Assembly (NCBI RefSeq): GCF_000280495.2
Contig: NZ_CP018016.1
Location: forward strand, 2,480,001 to 2,544,000
Origin: Kosakonia radicincitans DSM 16656
GTDB taxonomy: Bacteria; Pseudomonadota; Gammaproteobacteria; Enterobacterales; Enterobacteriaceae
Length of the DNA: 64,000 nucleotides
Direction of reading: 5' to 3'
Positions 19,759 through 30,314 of the stretch are shown here, piece after piece. The position numbers and the translations under genes are program-made. The stretch's first letter is position 1, and each line of letters opens with the position of its first letter. Below the pieces are notes generated by a model, which ran no database searches, had not been told where the DNA came from, and saw only the letters and a list, made by a program, of their open reading frames with translations.

Positions 19759-20290
19759 ATGGTGGTGGGGGAAGGATTATTCGGCGCTAAAGCGCCTCAC
19801 CCTTCGGGTCGTTGCCTGCGGCAACGCGCTCTCGCGTTGCTCGAGTCGAACCTTAATCGAAGATTCTCGACCTTCCCCGATCGGCAAAATATGCGGGTAT
19901 TGAACTGGATAAAAGCTGGGAAAGTGTTTTTGAAGATGGTGGTGGGGGAAGGATTACTCGGCGCTAAAGCGCCTCACCCTTCGGGTCGTTGCCTGCGGCA
20001 ACGCGCTCTCGCGTTGCTCGAGTCGAACCTTAATCGAAGGTTCTCGACCTTCCCCGATCGGCAAAATATGCGGGTATTGAACTGGATAAAAGCTGGGAAA
20101 GTGTTTTTGAAGATGGTGGTGGGGGAAGGATTACTCGGCGCTAAAGCGCCTCACCCTTCGGGTCGTTGCCTGCGGCAACGCGCTCTCGCGTTGCTCGAGT
20201 CGAACCTTAATCGAAGGTTCTCGACCTTCCCCGATCGACAAAATATGCGGGTATTGAGCTGGATAGAAGCTGGGAAAGTGTTTTTGAAGA
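19759..20290 (-). repeat. Three tandem 177-bp tRNA-Tyr-linked repeats (tyrT distal region)
   Basis: Units begin at 19759, 19936 and 20113, spaced exactly 177 bp, and the pattern runs into the first tRNA at 20290. Each unit starts (plus strand) with TGGTGGTGGGGGAAGGATT, the reverse complement of the tRNA-Tyr 3' end with CCA. It then holds hairpins such as GGCGCTAAAGCGCC and GTTGCCTGCGGCAAC. Units differ at only a few bases. This is the counterpart of the E. coli tyrT distal repeats, which yield the small rtT RNA. Transcription is expected on the minus strand, downstream of the tRNAs. The open frame through the units on the plus strand (period divisible by three) is probably not a gene. Confidence 0.88.
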
Positions 20291-20375
<85 letters not shown>

Positions 20376-20411
20376 AGGGGTAATACTTATTGTTGATGCA
20401 TGTGCAGTAGA

Positions 20412-20496
<85 letters not shown>

Positions 20497-20549
20497 ACGG
20501 GGTAAAGCTAGTTTCGTACTGGCCTGCTTCCATCTCGGGAAGCGCGGCG

Positions 20550-20579
20550 CATCATATCAAATGACGCGCCGCTGTAAAG
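20550..20579 (-). promoter_or_regulatory. tyrT promoter with GC-rich discriminator
   Basis: On the minus strand, -35 TTTACA (20573-20578) and -10 TATGAT (20551-20556) with 16-bp spacing, followed by GCGCCGCGC. This is the same layout as E. coli tyrT, where the GC-rich discriminator gives stringent control. Confidence 0.88.
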
Positions 20580-20659
20580 CGTTGAAATACTAAAACTGAA
20601 TCGGTTGCCTGCTTTTTGCACGTAATGGCGTAAACGCAGGCAATTCATTTTATTAATGA

Positions 20660-21502
20660 TTAAAGAATAATCGTCCGGTTACCGTATACAAATACGCGTT
20701 GCGCCAGAACCTGGTACAGCGCACGGCTCAGCACATTTTTCTCGACGTCACGACCGGCGCGCATCATATCTTCTGCTGTATAGGTGTGATCCACATGAAT
20801 GACGTCCTGCATAATGATTGGGCCTTCGTCCAGATTGTCATTCACATAGTGAGCAGTTGCCCCGATGATCTTCACGCCGCGCTCATAAGCCTGATGATAA
20901 GGACGGGCACCGATAAAGGCGGGCAGGAACGAGTGGTGAATATTGATGATTTTGTTCGGGAAGCGGGAAACAAACTCCGGAGTCAACACTCGCATGTATT
21001 TCGCCAGCACCACGTAATCGGGTTGGTGGGCTTCAATCGCCTGCACCATCAGTGCATCGTGCGCTTCACGCGTCAGCCCTTCATGGCTGACCAGTTCGAA
21101 CGGAATATCGAAGCGCTCTACCAGGGAACGCAGCGTATCATGGTTACCAATAACGGCGGCAATCTCCACATCCAGCCCGCCATAGTTGGCTTTCATCAGC
21201 AGATCGCCGAGGCAATGCGCCTCTTTTGTCACCAGAATGACCACGCGGCGACGACCAGCAGGGTTCAGCTCGCGAATGGAGCCTTCCGGCAGCGCACTAT
21301 CAAGATCGGCTAACAGCGTGGCGTCATTAAAAATACCTTCCAGCTCGGTACGCATAAAAAAGCGTCCGGTGCGGTGATCAACGAACTCATTGTTTTGCAC
21401 AATGTTCAGTTCGTGCTTGTAACAAATGTTAGTGATCCGCGCGATAAGGCCTTTCTGGTCAGGGCAAATGGTGCGCAAAATTTTACGTTGTAATGAATGC
21501 AT
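20660..21502 (-). CDS. purU: Formyltetrahydrofolate deformylase PurU
   Basis: Hydrolyses 10-formyl-THF to THF and formate, supplying formate to PurT and balancing one-carbon pools. 280 residues: N-terminal ACT domain (LRTICPDQKGLIARITNICYKHELNI), then the formyltransferase-like domain from about 85. Catalytic landmarks are NIHHSFLPAFIGARPYHQA and the Asp in EGPIIMQDV. Family length is normal. Glycine inhibition and methionine activation are known for the E. coli enzyme. Confidence 0.97.
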   Translation of the reverse strand: MHSLQRKILRTICPDQKGLIARITNICYKHELNIVQNNEFVDHRTGRFFMRTELEGIFNDATLLADLDSALPEGSIRELNPAGRRRVVILVTKEAHCLGDLLMKANYGGLDVEIAAVIGNHDTLRSLVERFDIPFELVSHEGLTREAHDALMVQAIEAHQPDYVVLAKYMRVLTPEFVSRFPNKIINIHHSFLPAFIGARPYHQAYERGVKIIGATAHYVNDNLDEGPIIMQDVIHVDHTYTAEDMMRAGRDVEKNVLSRALYQVLAQRVFVYGNRTIIL

Positions 21503-21550
21503 TGCCGGGTAAATCCTGTTGATAATGTTTGCTATAAGGTGATGCCCGGC

Positions 21551-22009
21551 TTATTGCCCGCAGCACTTTTTGAATTTTTTACCTGACCCGCAAGGGCAGG
21601 GATCGTTACGGCCAAACTGAGGACGCGTACCGTCAATATAATACCACTGGCCGTTCTCCTTTAAGAATCGGGAACGTTCGATTATCGCGCCGCTTTTACC
21701 CTTTTCCTGAAAGCGTGCCGCAAAAATGACATAGCCTTCGTTGTCATTAACGCCATCAGCATGCTCAAATACTGTCAGACCCAGCCAGTGTGTATCGGCA
21801 AAAGCGGCTTCAATTTGCTGTCGGAACGCATGAGCTTCGCAAGAGGGATGCCAGGTTTTGATCAGGTATTCGGTCTGATGAAGAACAAAAGCGGTGTAAC
21901 GCGAGCGCATCAGGCGTGACGGATCCGGCGCAACCTGCGTACCAGACAGATAAGGCTGACAACATAGGCTATAATCGAGAGCGCTACCGCATGGGCAAGA
22001 TTGAGACAA
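21551..22009 (-). CDS. ychJ: UPF0225 protein YchJ with two SEC-C zinc motifs
   Basis: 152 residues with a SEC-C motif at each end ([13 protein letters not shown] at the start; [19 protein letters not shown] at the end), probably binding zinc, and an NTF2-like middle. Function unknown. The start codon is TTG (22007-22009, TTG TCT CAA), as in E. coli ychJ; no in-frame ATG exists at this end. Divergent from rssA. Confidence 0.93.
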   Translation of the reverse strand: MSQSCPCGSALDYSLCCQPYLSGTQVAPDPSRLMRSRYTAFVLHQTEYLIKTWHPSCEAHAFRQQIEAAFADTHWLGLTVFEHADGVNDNEGYVIFAARFQEKGKSGAIIERSRFLKENGQWYYIDGTRPQFGRNDPCPCGSGKKFKKCCGQ

Positions 22010-22119
22010 AATAGCATTCCAGGAACAATAAAAGCGGCGCGTTTGCGCCAGGGTAGCAATATGTTAACTGAGCCGTAGCGTTGTGGCTACAGTAAGCCGG
22101 GGGAAGTAGAACAAGCGTA

Positions 22120-23028
22120 ATGAGAACGATAAAAATAGGACTGGCGCTCGGTTCAGGCGCAGCCCGGGGCTGGTCGCATATTGGTGTCATTAATGCCCTG
22201 GAACGTGCCGGCATTGAGATCGATATTGTGGCAGGGTGTTCCATCGGATCTCTGGTAGGTGCGGCGTATTCCTGTGGGCGACTGTCGGCGCTGGAATCGT
22301 GGGTGCGTGCCTTTAGCTACTGGGATGTGCTGCGGTTGATGGATGTCTCATGGCAGCGCGGCGGTTTGCTCCGTGGAGAACGCGTATTCAATCAATATCG
22401 CCAGATTTTACCGTTTACTGAATTCAGCCAGTGCGAAAAGCGATTTGGCGCAGTGGCGACCAACCTGAGTACCGGGCGTGAACTCTGGTTCACCAGCGGC
22501 AATCTGCATCATGCAGTACGTGCTTCCTGTAGTATGCCTGGCCTTATGTCGCCGGTCGCGCATAATGGCTACTGGCTGGTTGATGGTGCGGTAGTTAACC
22601 CGGTTCCCATTTCATTGACCCGTGCGTTAGGTGCGGATGTCGTGATTGCTGTTGATTTACAGCACGATGCGCATTTGATGCAACAGGATCTGATGTCATT
22701 AAATCTCACGCAAAATGAAACAGAAAGCGCCGTCGGAGCGACGTTAGCGTGGCATGAGCGTCTGCGCGTGCGGCTGGGCCGCATTACGCCCAAACGTCCG
22801 GCAGCGCCAACTGCGATGGAGATCATGAGTACCTCTATTCAAGTGCTGGAGAACCGGCTTAAGCGCAACCGTATGGCAGGCGATCCCCCTGATATTTTGC
22901 TACAGCCTGTTTGCCCGCAAATATCGACGCTAGACTTTCACCGTGCGGACGTTGCCATTGCTGCTGGTCAGTTGGCGGTTGAAAAGAAAATCGATGAATT
23001 GATGCCTCTGGTGCGGACATCAGTGTGA
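22120..23028 (+). CDS. rssA: Patatin-like phospholipase family protein RssA
   Basis: 302-residue patatin-fold protein. Oxyanion motif GSGAARGW near residue 11, nucleophile serine in GCSIGS (about residue 42), and the dyad aspartate in DGAVVNP (about 153). Co-oriented with rssB 88 bp downstream, as in E. coli; its role there is unclear and it is not required for sigma-S turnover. Confidence 0.95.
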   Translation: MRTIKIGLALGSGAARGWSHIGVINALERAGIEIDIVAGCSIGSLVGAAYSCGRLSALESWVRAFSYWDVLRLMDVSWQRGGLLRGERVFNQYRQILPFTEFSQCEKRFGAVATNLSTGRELWFTSGNLHHAVRASCSMPGLMSPVAHNGYWLVDGAVVNPVPISLTRALGADVVIAVDLQHDAHLMQQDLMSLNLTQNETESAVGATLAWHERLRVRLGRITPKRPAAPTAMEIMSTSIQVLENRLKRNRMAGDPPDILLQPVCPQISTLDFHRADVAIAAGQLAVEKKIDELMPLVRTSV

Positions 23029-23116
23029 CTATTTTTACAAGAGTTCAGCAAATTCTGACAGGCGATTCCTGGCGAAGCATGCCACTATTAGTCTATCGTC
23101 AGGCAGGGGAGAAAAG

Positions 23117-24130
23117 ATGACGCAGCCGTTAACCGGAAAACAAATACTGATCGTTGAAGACGAGCCCGTTTTCCGCTCGCTGCTGGATTCATGGCTTCTG
23201 TCATTAGGTGCGACGACGCTGCTGGCTGGTGATGGCGTGGACGCTCTGGAGTTGATGACGACAAATAAGCCTGATTTGATGATTTGCGATCTTGCGATGC
23301 CGCGCATGAATGGTTTGATGCTGATCGAATCCTTACGTAATCAGGGCGATCAGACCCCGGTGCTGGTGATCTCCGCAACAGAAAATATGGCTGACATCGC
23401 TAAAGCGCTGCGTCTTGGTGTGCAGGACGTGGTGCTAAAACCGGTGAAAGATTTCAACCGCCTTAAAGAAACTATCTTCGCCTGTATTTATCCCAATATG
23501 TTTAACTCACGCGTAGAAGAAGAGGAACGCTTGTTCCAGGACTGGGACGCGCTGGTAGGTAATCCGCAGGCGGCAGCCAATCTGTTGCAGGAACTTCAGC
23601 CGCCAGTACAGCAGGTGCTTTCCGGGTGTCGGGTAAATTATCGCCAGTTAGTTTCAGCGGAAAATCCAGGGCTGGTACTGGATATTGCGCCTATTTCTTC
23701 TCAGGATCTCGCGTTTTACTGCCTGGATGTTACCCGTGCGGGGAATAACGGCGTACTGGCTGCACTATTATTGCGGGCGTTATTTAACGGCCTGCTGCAG
23801 GAGCAACTGTCGCATCAGCGTCAGCGTTTGCCTGAAATGGGAGCGTTACTTAAACAGGTGAATCAGCTTTTGCGCCAGGCGAATTTGCCGGGGCAATTTC
23901 CGCTGCTGGTGGGCTATTACCACAGCGATCTTAAAAACCTGATATTAGTTTCAGCTGGACTTAATGCATCGTTAAATACTGGCGATCACCATATTCAAAT
24001 TAGCAGCGGTGTTCCGCTTGGCACATTGGGTAATACTTATCTTAACCAGTTGAGCCAGCGTTGCGACTCCTGGCAATGTCAGGTGTGGGGCGCTGGAGGA
24101 AGGCTGCGCTTAATGTTGAGTGCGGAATGA
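23117..24130 (+). CDS. rssB: Sigma-S adaptor / response regulator RssB
   Basis: 337 residues. Receiver domain with D58 (LMICDLAMPRMNG) and K in LKPVKD, followed by the signalling-helix linker and a degenerate PP2C-like effector domain. Delivers RpoS to ClpXP. GGGGAG lies ahead of the ATG. Confidence 0.96.
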   Translation: MTQPLTGKQILIVEDEPVFRSLLDSWLLSLGATTLLAGDGVDALELMTTNKPDLMICDLAMPRMNGLMLIESLRNQGDQTPVLVISATENMADIAKALRLGVQDVVLKPVKDFNRLKETIFACIYPNMFNSRVEEEERLFQDWDALVGNPQAAANLLQELQPPVQQVLSGCRVNYRQLVSAENPGLVLDIAPISSQDLAFYCLDVTRAGNNGVLAALLLRALFNGLLQEQLSHQRQRLPEMGALLKQVNQLLRQANLPGQFPLLVGYYHSDLKNLILVSAGLNASLNTGDHHIQISSGVPLGTLGNTYLNQLSQRCDSWQCQVWGAGGRLRLMLSAE

Positions 24131-24327
24131 GCGATCGCGTCATCCATTGCAGATACATTTACCCGTCGGATTAAACGGGTGGTACTATCGCCGCAGAATA
24201 TGCGTATTTGTCCTAATTAGATGTAAGCGCGTCCTTTTCAGACCTGGTTGATGGGTGGGTGCTGATATACTCAGGCGCGAGTTAATTCATGAACATGTTC
24301 ATAGTTTGAACAGTCCAGGAGATTTCA

Positions 24328-25239
24328 ATGGCTGCAATAAATTCGAAAGTGACTAAAGCAGTAATCCCGGTAGCGGGATTGGGAACCAGGATGTTACCAG
24401 CGACCAAGGCAATTCCTAAAGAAATGTTGCCGCTGGTGGATAAGCCATTAATTCAGTATGTCGTTAATGAATGTATCGCTGCAGGTATTACGGAAATCGT
24501 TCTGGTCACACATTCATCCAAAAACTCTATTGAAAACCATTTCGATACCAGTTTCGAACTGGAAGCAATGCTGGAAAAACGCGTTAAGCGTCAGTTGCTG
24601 GAAGAAGTTCAGTCCATCTGCCCGCCGCATGTCACTATTATGCAGGTTCGTCAGGGGTTGGCGAAAGGGTTGGGGCACGCGGTACTGTGCGCGCATCCGG
24701 TGGTTGGCAATGAGCCAGTTGCGGTAATTCTTCCGGACGTGATTCTGGATGAATTTGAATCCGATCTTTCCCAGGATAACCTGGCTGAAATGATTAAACG
24801 TTTTGACGAAACGGGTGCCAGTCAGATTATGGTTGAGCCGGTTGCCGATGTGACCGCCTATGGTGTTGTTGACTGCAAAGGCGCTACGTTAAATCCAGGC
24901 GACAGCGTGCCGATGGTTGGCGTGGTGGAAAAACCGAAAGCCGACGTTGCACCGTCCAATCTGGCCGTGGTAGGTCGTTACGTGCTGAGCGAGCAAATTT
25001 GGCCTCTGCTGGCGAAAACGCCTCCGGGAGCCGGTGATGAGATTCAGCTTACCGATGCGATTGATATGTTAATCGAAAAAGAAACGGTTGAAGCTTATCA
25101 TATGAAAGGCAAAAGCCACGATTGTGGTAATAAGCTGGGATATATGCAGGCGTTCGTAGAATACGGTCTCCGTCACAATTCGCTGGGGGCAGAATTTAAA
25201 ACCTGGCTGGAAGATACTGTAGGCGCCGGAAAAGCATAA
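24328..25239 (+). CDS. galU: UTP-glucose-1-phosphate uridylyltransferase GalU
   Basis: Makes UDP-glucose from UTP and glucose-1-phosphate, for LPS core, trehalose, capsule and galactose use. 303 residues with the nucleotide loop [37 protein letters not shown], and [14 protein letters not shown] near the C-terminus. GGAG precedes the ATG; a strong terminator follows. Confidence 0.97.
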   Translation: MAAINSKVTKAVIPVAGLGTRMLPATKAIPKEMLPLVDKPLIQYVVNECIAAGITEIVLVTHSSKNSIENHFDTSFELEAMLEKRVKRQLLEEVQSICPPHVTIMQVRQGLAKGLGHAVLCAHPVVGNEPVAVILPDVILDEFESDLSQDNLAEMIKRFDETGASQIMVEPVADVTAYGVVDCKGATLNPGDSVPMVGVVEKPKADVAPSNLAVVGRYVLSEQIWPLLAKTPPGAGDEIQLTDAIDMLIEKETVEAYHMKGKSHDCGNKLGYMQAFVEYGLRHNSLGAEFKTWLEDTVGAGKA

Positions 25240-25260
25240 TCTTCTTCCTGTTGCCCAAAT

Positions 25261-25309
25261 AAGGCCGGAGACAATAGTGCAATGCACTGATTATCTCCGG
25301 CCTTTTTAT
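25261..25309 (+). terminator. Rho-independent terminator of galU
   Basis: Stem AAGGCCGGAGA (25261-25271) with TCTCCGGCCTT (25294-25304), an inner loop that itself contains AGTGCA/TGCACT, followed by a T-run. Confidence 0.85.
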
Positions 25310-25468
25310 TTTTGTGTTTCCAGGTGAAACATCCGCTAACTTCTTCTCGTAAGAACAAAGCGCACAAAAAGAATAATGTGATGCTGAGAATTTAAACAAA
25401 AGGCAAGCGGTAAGTATGGAGCGGCGATGGCAATACACTATATTTGTGAAGATATTGTGTGGTTCATC

Positions 25469-25502
25469 AAAAAAAATCCCGCCGATGGCGGGATTTTTTT
25501 TG
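25469..25502. terminator. Terminator of hns
   Basis: Stem ATCCCGCC/GGCGGGAT (25476-25483, 25487-25494) with a GAT loop and long A and T runs on both sides; stops hns on the minus strand and could work in both directions. Confidence 0.92.
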
Positions 25503-25513
25503 AAGCGGGTTGA

Positions 25514-25927
25514 TTACTCGTTGATCAGAAAATCATCGAGTTGTTTACCTTGTTCGTCCATCGCTTTTTTGATAACAGCAGGAGTACGACCCTGGCCAGT
25601 CCATGTTTTAGTTTCGCCGTTTTCATCAACGTAGCTATATTTAGCCGGACGTGCTGCGCGTTTAGCTTTTGTGCCGGATTTAGCAGCAGAAAGACTATTC
25701 AGCAATTCATTCGGGTCAATACCGTCAGCCATCAGCATGTCACGGTATTGCTGCAGTTTACGCGTACGTTCTTCAACTTCAGCTGCGGCGGCGCTTTCTT
25801 CCTCGCGACGTTCATTTACCACAACTTCTAATTTTTCCAGCATTTCTTCGAGCGTTTCCAGAGTGCATTCTCTTGCCTGCGCACGAAGAGTACGGATGTT
25901 GTTCAGAATTTTAAGTGCTTCGCTCAT
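25514..25927 (-). CDS. hns: Nucleoid-associated silencer H-NS
   Basis: 137 residues, identical in length to E. coli H-NS. N-terminal coiled-coil oligomerisation region (residues 1-64, [21 protein letters not shown]), flexible linker, and C-terminal DNA-binding domain with [18 protein letters not shown], including the AT-hook-like QGR. Binds AT-rich, curved DNA and silences transferred genes. Confidence 0.98.
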   Translation of the reverse strand: MSEALKILNNIRTLRAQARECTLETLEEMLEKLEVVVNERREEESAAAAEVEERTRKLQQYRDMLMADGIDPNELLNSLSAAKSGTKAKRAARPAKYSYVDENGETKTWTGQGRTPAVIKKAMDEQGKQLDDFLINE

Positions 25928-25969
25928 TGTAGTAATCTCAAACTTATATTGGGGTGGTTTGTTGGGCTA

Positions 25970-25998
25970 ATAATAGAGCGTTAATTTGACCAGTGCAA
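25970..25998 (-). promoter_or_regulatory. hns promoter
   Basis: -35 TTGCAC (25993-25998) and -10 TATTAT (25970-25975) with 17-bp spacing on the minus strand, 43 bp before the start codon; the surrounding bases match the E. coli hns promoter closely from memory. Confidence 0.75.
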
Positions 25999-26462
25999 TA
26001 GCTGAGAATGTAAGGAATTCAAAATACCCATTTATTTCGATGATTTTTAAATATCGCTAACTTAAATTTAGCTTGAAGAATCGCACAAAACAGCGCTTAT
26101 ACGATGACAAACTTCACCGTCAGGATCACGGCTGCTTTCGATTAATCCAGAAAGGGTAATAGGCACAATGGATAAATAACAGCCTTGTGTATTACGGTAT
26201 CAGGCGGGGGTTTTCTTCTAAATTATTAATAATTTCCGAACCATAAGCTCAGAATGTTCTGATTAAAAATAGTATGTATGCGGTCCGGTTTCTAATTGCT
26301 GTTTCTTTGGCAGTAACAAACCACTGCATAAAGTTGCCTTATATCTATGAGTCCATAACCGGGTCCGATTTACTCAGGATCAGCGCTGGCTCAGGGTTAG
26401 CCGGATAAAATATGGTACAATCGCTGCCGGAATAACACACTTTGATTGGGGTTTTGCACGCA
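25999..26462. other. AT-rich intergenic region between hns and tdk
   Basis: About 460 bp without a credible gene. AT-rich with many A/T tracts, expected to be curved and bound by H-NS or FIS, as in the autoregulated hns upstream region. Near 26409-26440 lies sequence that may hold the tdk promoter (TATGGTACAAT). No clear small RNA signature. Confidence 0.5.
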
Positions 26463-27092
26463 ATGGCACAGCTTTATTTCTACTATTCAGCAATGAATGC
26501 AGGGAAATCTACAGCGTTACTACAGTCTTCATACAATTATCAGGAACGCGGTATGCGTTCAGTAGTCTACACCGCTGAAATTGACGATCGCTTCGGAGCG
26601 GGGAAGGTAAGTTCACGTATTGGATTATCCTCACCTGCGCGTTTGTTTAATCAACACACTGCATTATTTGAAGAGATAAAAGCTGAACATGCGCGTGAAG
26701 CGGTGCATTGCGTGCTGGTGGATGAGAGCCAGTTTTTAACGCGTGAGCAGGTCTATGCATTGTCTGAAGTTGTTGATCAACTGGATATTCCGGTACTGTG
26801 CTATGGGCTGCGTACTGATTTTCGCGGTGAGCTGTTCGTGGGAAGCCAATATTTACTCGCCTGGTCAGATAAACTGGTCGAACTGAAAACCATCTGTTTC
26901 TGCGGACGTAAAGCCAGCATGGTACTGCGTCTGGATCAGGCCGGACGTCCCTACAATGAAGGGGAGCAGGTCGTGATAGGCGGTAATGAGCGTTATGTCT
27001 CCGTGTGCCGTAAACACTACAAAGAAGCTCTTGCGGAAGGCTCGTTAACGGCGATACAGCAACGTGTACGCGGAACAACGTCCGATTGTTGA
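26463..27092 (+). CDS. tdk: Thymidine kinase
   Basis: Type II thymidine kinase, 209 residues; phosphorylates thymidine and deoxyuridine in salvage. P-loop SAMNAGKST at residues 9-17, DES(QF) in the Walker B region (LVDESQFLT), lasso loop with [20 protein letters not shown], and zinc cysteines in CFCG and CRKH. The ATG at 26463 matches the family start ([12 protein letters not shown]); a TTG seven codons earlier is not used by relatives. Confidence 0.96.
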   Translation: MAQLYFYYSAMNAGKSTALLQSSYNYQERGMRSVVYTAEIDDRFGAGKVSSRIGLSSPARLFNQHTALFEEIKAEHAREAVHCVLVDESQFLTREQVYALSEVVDQLDIPVLCYGLRTDFRGELFVGSQYLLAWSDKLVELKTICFCGRKASMVLRLDQAGRPYNEGEQVVIGGNERYVSVCRKHYKEALAEGSLTAIQQRVRGTTSDC

Positions 27093-27107
27093 GTTTAATG
27101 TGTCAGA

Positions 27108-27140
27108 TATAAAAAAACCCGCCGAAGCGGGTTTTTTTAT
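27108..27140. terminator. Bidirectional terminator between tdk and adhE
   Basis: AAAAAAACCCGC, GAAG-type loop, GCGGGTTTTTTT: a short GC stem flanked by A and T runs, shared by the convergent genes. Confidence 0.9.
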
Positions 27141-27152
27141 TAGCAGAGATAA

Positions 27153-29837
27153 TTAAGCGGTTTTCTTCGCTTTTTTATCTGCTTTTACAGCCGGTACTAC
27201 CACTTCAACTTTCGCTGATGTCGTATCACCTTCTTTGAACTCACGACCATAGAACGTATCCAGCAGGATTTGTTTCAGTTCGGAGATCAGCGGGTAACGT
27301 GGGTTAGCACCGGTGCACTGGTCATCAAATGCATCTTCGGACAGTTTATCCACGTTCGCAAGGAAGTCTGCTTCCTGCACGCCAGCTTCACGGATAGATT
27401 TCGGAATACCCAGTTCAGCTTTCATGCTTTCCAGCCATGCCAGCAGTTTTTCAATTTTCGCTGCGGTACGGTCGCCAGGAGCACTCAGACCCAGGTGATC
27501 GGCGATCTCTGCATAGCGACGACGCGCCTGCGGACGATCGTACTGGCTGAAAGCCGTCTGCTTGGTCGGGTTGTCATTCGCGTTGTAGCGGATAACGTTA
27601 CAGATCAGCAGGGCGTTAGCCAGTCCGTGCGGAATGTGGAACTGCGAGCCCAGTTTGTGCGCCATGGAGTGACACACGCCGAGGAAGGCGTTTGCAAACG
27701 CGATACCGGCGATGGTCGCTGCACTGTGAACACGTTCACGCGCTACCGGGTTTTTCGAGCCTTCGTTGTAAGACGCTGGCAGGTTTTCTTTCAACAGTTT
27801 CAGCGCTTGCAGCGCCTGACCATCGGAGAACTCAGAAGCCAGTACAGAAACATAAGCTTCCAGTGCGTGCGTCACTGCGTCCAGACCACCGAAAGCACAC
27901 AGCGATTTCGGCATTTCCATTACGAGGTTGGCGTCGACAATTGCCATATCCGGAGTCAGTGCATAATCCGCCAGCGGGTATTTCTGACCGGTTGCATCAT
28001 CGGTCACTACGGCAAACGGCGTCACTTCAGAACCGGTACCGGAAGTCGTGGTGATAGCGACCATTTTCGCTTTCACGCCCATTTTCGGGAACTTGTAGAT
28101 ACGTTTACGGATGTCCATAAAGCGCAGTGCCAGCTCTTCGAAATGGGTTTCCGGGTGTTCATACATAACCCACATGATTTTCGCGGCGTCCATCGGGGAA
28201 CCACCACCAAGCGCGATGATGATGTCCGGTTTGAAGGAGTTCGCCAGTTCCGCACCTTTACGCACGATGGTCAGTGTCGGGTCAGCTTCAACTTCGAAGA
28301 ACACTTCAGTTTCCACGCCAGCAGCTTTCAGCACAGAGGTGATCTGGTCTGCGTAGCCATTATTGAAGAGGAAACGGTCGGTCACGATAAGCGCGCGTTT
28401 GTGACCATCAGTAATCACTTCATCCAGCGCAATTGGCAGTGAGCCACGGCGGAAGTAGATAGATTTCGGAAGTTTATGCCACAACATGTTTTCAGCTCGC
28501 TTAGCAACGGTTTTCTTGTTGATCAGGTGTTTCGGACCAACGTTTTCGGAGATGGAGTTACCACCCCAGGAACCACAACCCAGAGTCAGGGAAGGCGCGA
28601 GTTTAAAGTTATACAGGTCACCGATACCACCCTGTGATGCCGGGGTGTTGATCAGGATACGTGCGGTTTTCATCTTCTGACCGAAGAAGGCAACACGATC
28701 CGGCTGGTTATCCTGGTCGGTATACAGGCAGGAGGTATGACCGATACCACCCATGGCGACCAGTTTCTCCGCTTTTTCTACCGCGTCTTCGAAGTCTTTC
28801 GCACGGTACATTGCCAGCGTCGGGGAGAGTTTTTCATGTGCAAAAGGTTCACTTTCATCAACTACTTTCACTTCACCAATCAGGATTTTGGTTGTAGCCG
28901 GAACGGTGAAGCCAGCAAGCTCAGCAATTTTATAGGCTGGCTGACCAACGATAGCGGCGTTCAGCGCGCCATTTTTCAGGATAATGTCCTGAACGGCTTT
29001 CAGCTCTTTACCCTGCAACATGTAGCCGCCATGGCTGGCGAAACGTTCGCGAACGGCGTCATACGCAGAATCGACAACAACGACAGATTGTTCAGATGCG
29101 CAGATTACGCCGTTATCGAAGGTTTTGGACATCAATACGGATGCGACAGCACGCTTGATATCGGCAGTTTCGTCGATAACAACCGGGGTGTTACCAGCGC
29201 CTACACCAATTGCTGGTTTACCGGAACTGTACGCCGCTTTAACCATACCCGGGCCACCGGTGGCCAGAATCAGGTTAATGTCAGGGTGGTGCATCAGCGC
29301 GTTGGATAACTCAACAGATGGTTGGTCAATCCAGCCGATCAAATCTTTCGGCGCGCCAGCGGCAATCGCAGCTTGCAGAACGATGTCTGCGGCTTTGTTA
29401 GTGGCATCTTTAGCGCGCGGATGTGGAGAGAAGATAATCGCGTTACGGGTCTTCAGGCTAATCAGCGATTTGAAGATAGCAGTAGAGGTTGGGTTCGTGG
29501 TTGGAACGATACCACAAATGATGCCGATAGGTTCCGCGATGGTGATGGTGCCGAAGGTATCATCTTCAGACAGCACACCACAGGTTTTCTCATCTTTATA
29601 GGCGTTGTAGATATACTCAGAAGCGAAGTGGTTTTTAATCACTTTATCTTCGACGATACCCATACCGGATTCGGCAACGGCCATTTTAGCGAGAGGGATT
29701 CGAGCATCTGCGGCTGCCAGGGCGGCGGCACGGAAGATTTTATCTACTTGCTCTTGAGTAAAGTTGGCATATTCACGCTGGGCTTTCTTCACGCGTTCAA
29801 CGAGTGCGTTAAGTTCAGCGACATTAGTAACAGCCAT
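27153..29837 (-). CDS. adhE: Bifunctional acetaldehyde-CoA/alcohol dehydrogenase AdhE
   Basis: 894 residues (E. coli 891). Converts acetyl-CoA to acetaldehyde and then ethanol, recycling NADH in fermentation; forms spirosomes. N-terminal CoA-acylating aldehyde dehydrogenase (1-440) with catalytic Cys in DNGVICASEQS. The C-terminal iron-dependent alcohol dehydrogenase (450-870) has the iron ligands in DAVTHALEAY and HSMAHKLGSQFHIPHG. The lysine-rich tail (KVEVVVPAVKADKKAKKTA) varies between genera. AGGAGA precedes the ATG. Confidence 0.98.
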   Translation of the reverse strand: MAVTNVAELNALVERVKKAQREYANFTQEQVDKIFRAAALAAADARIPLAKMAVAESGMGIVEDKVIKNHFASEYIYNAYKDEKTCGVLSEDDTFGTITIAEPIGIICGIVPTTNPTSTAIFKSLISLKTRNAIIFSPHPRAKDATNKAADIVLQAAIAAGAPKDLIGWIDQPSVELSNALMHHPDINLILATGGPGMVKAAYSSGKPAIGVGAGNTPVVIDETADIKRAVASVLMSKTFDNGVICASEQSVVVVDSAYDAVRERFASHGGYMLQGKELKAVQDIILKNGALNAAIVGQPAYKIAELAGFTVPATTKILIGEVKVVDESEPFAHEKLSPTLAMYRAKDFEDAVEKAEKLVAMGGIGHTSCLYTDQDNQPDRVAFFGQKMKTARILINTPASQGGIGDLYNFKLAPSLTLGCGSWGGNSISENVGPKHLINKKTVAKRAENMLWHKLPKSIYFRRGSLPIALDEVITDGHKRALIVTDRFLFNNGYADQITSVLKAAGVETEVFFEVEADPTLTIVRKGAELANSFKPDIIIALGGGSPMDAAKIMWVMYEHPETHFEELALRFMDIRKRIYKFPKMGVKAKMVAITTTSGTGSEVTPFAVVTDDATGQKYPLADYALTPDMAIVDANLVMEMPKSLCAFGGLDAVTHALEAYVSVLASEFSDGQALQALKLLKENLPASYNEGSKNPVARERVHSAATIAGIAFANAFLGVCHSMAHKLGSQFHIPHGLANALLICNVIRYNANDNPTKQTAFSQYDRPQARRRYAEIADHLGLSAPGDRTAAKIEKLLAWLESMKAELGIPKSIREAGVQEADFLANVDKLSEDAFDDQCTGANPRYPLISELKQILLDTFYGREFKEGDTTSAKVEVVVPAVKADKKAKKTA

Positions 29838-30314
29838 AATGCTCTCCTGATAATGTTAAACTCTTTTAGTAAACCAGCTGTCCAGGGTGAAATTATAGAC
29901 AGGCCGGGTGCAGGTTGCATAAAGTTCAGAAAAACAAAAACTTAACGCCAACCCAATACTACTGGTTTACTGAAAGAGCCTTAACAGAAAAGTCGCATTT
30001 ATTGACGATTTTGCTCTCTTTTCGTGGCTTCAAGATTACCCACTTCTGAGTAAGTAATGCGTGATCTGTGTCAAGTTTCAGCGAAGCTGACACCTTTCAG
30101 CAGGCCGTTTTTGGGCGTTTGTATCAAATGTTAATGGCATTTGGCCTGGCGCGCCGTAAGATTATCACAATTACAACAACTGAGTAACGCACTGTATTGC
30201 ATGATTTTTCTGCAAATCTTAATGAACGTCGGTATGAAAACGCGTATCTTCTGCATGGATTTTCCTGCCACGCCGATATAGTTGATATAGGGTGACATTA
30301 CGGAGCTTACAGCG
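29838..30314. other. adhE-ychE divergent regulatory region
   Basis: 477 bp without a gene. In E. coli adhE is transcribed from promoters far upstream with a long, RNase III-processed leader; similar spacing is available here. GTGTCA (30068-30073) and TGACAC (30088-30093) form an inverted repeat with TCAGC/GCTGA-type sequence inside, about 235 bp upstream of the adhE start. The binding protein is not identifiable by eye. Confidence 0.5.

Noticed and set aside
27270..28442. A 390-codon frame opposite adhE
   Set aside because: Antisense shadow of a highly biased, strongly expressed gene; residue use is rich in F, R, H and Q with no domain.
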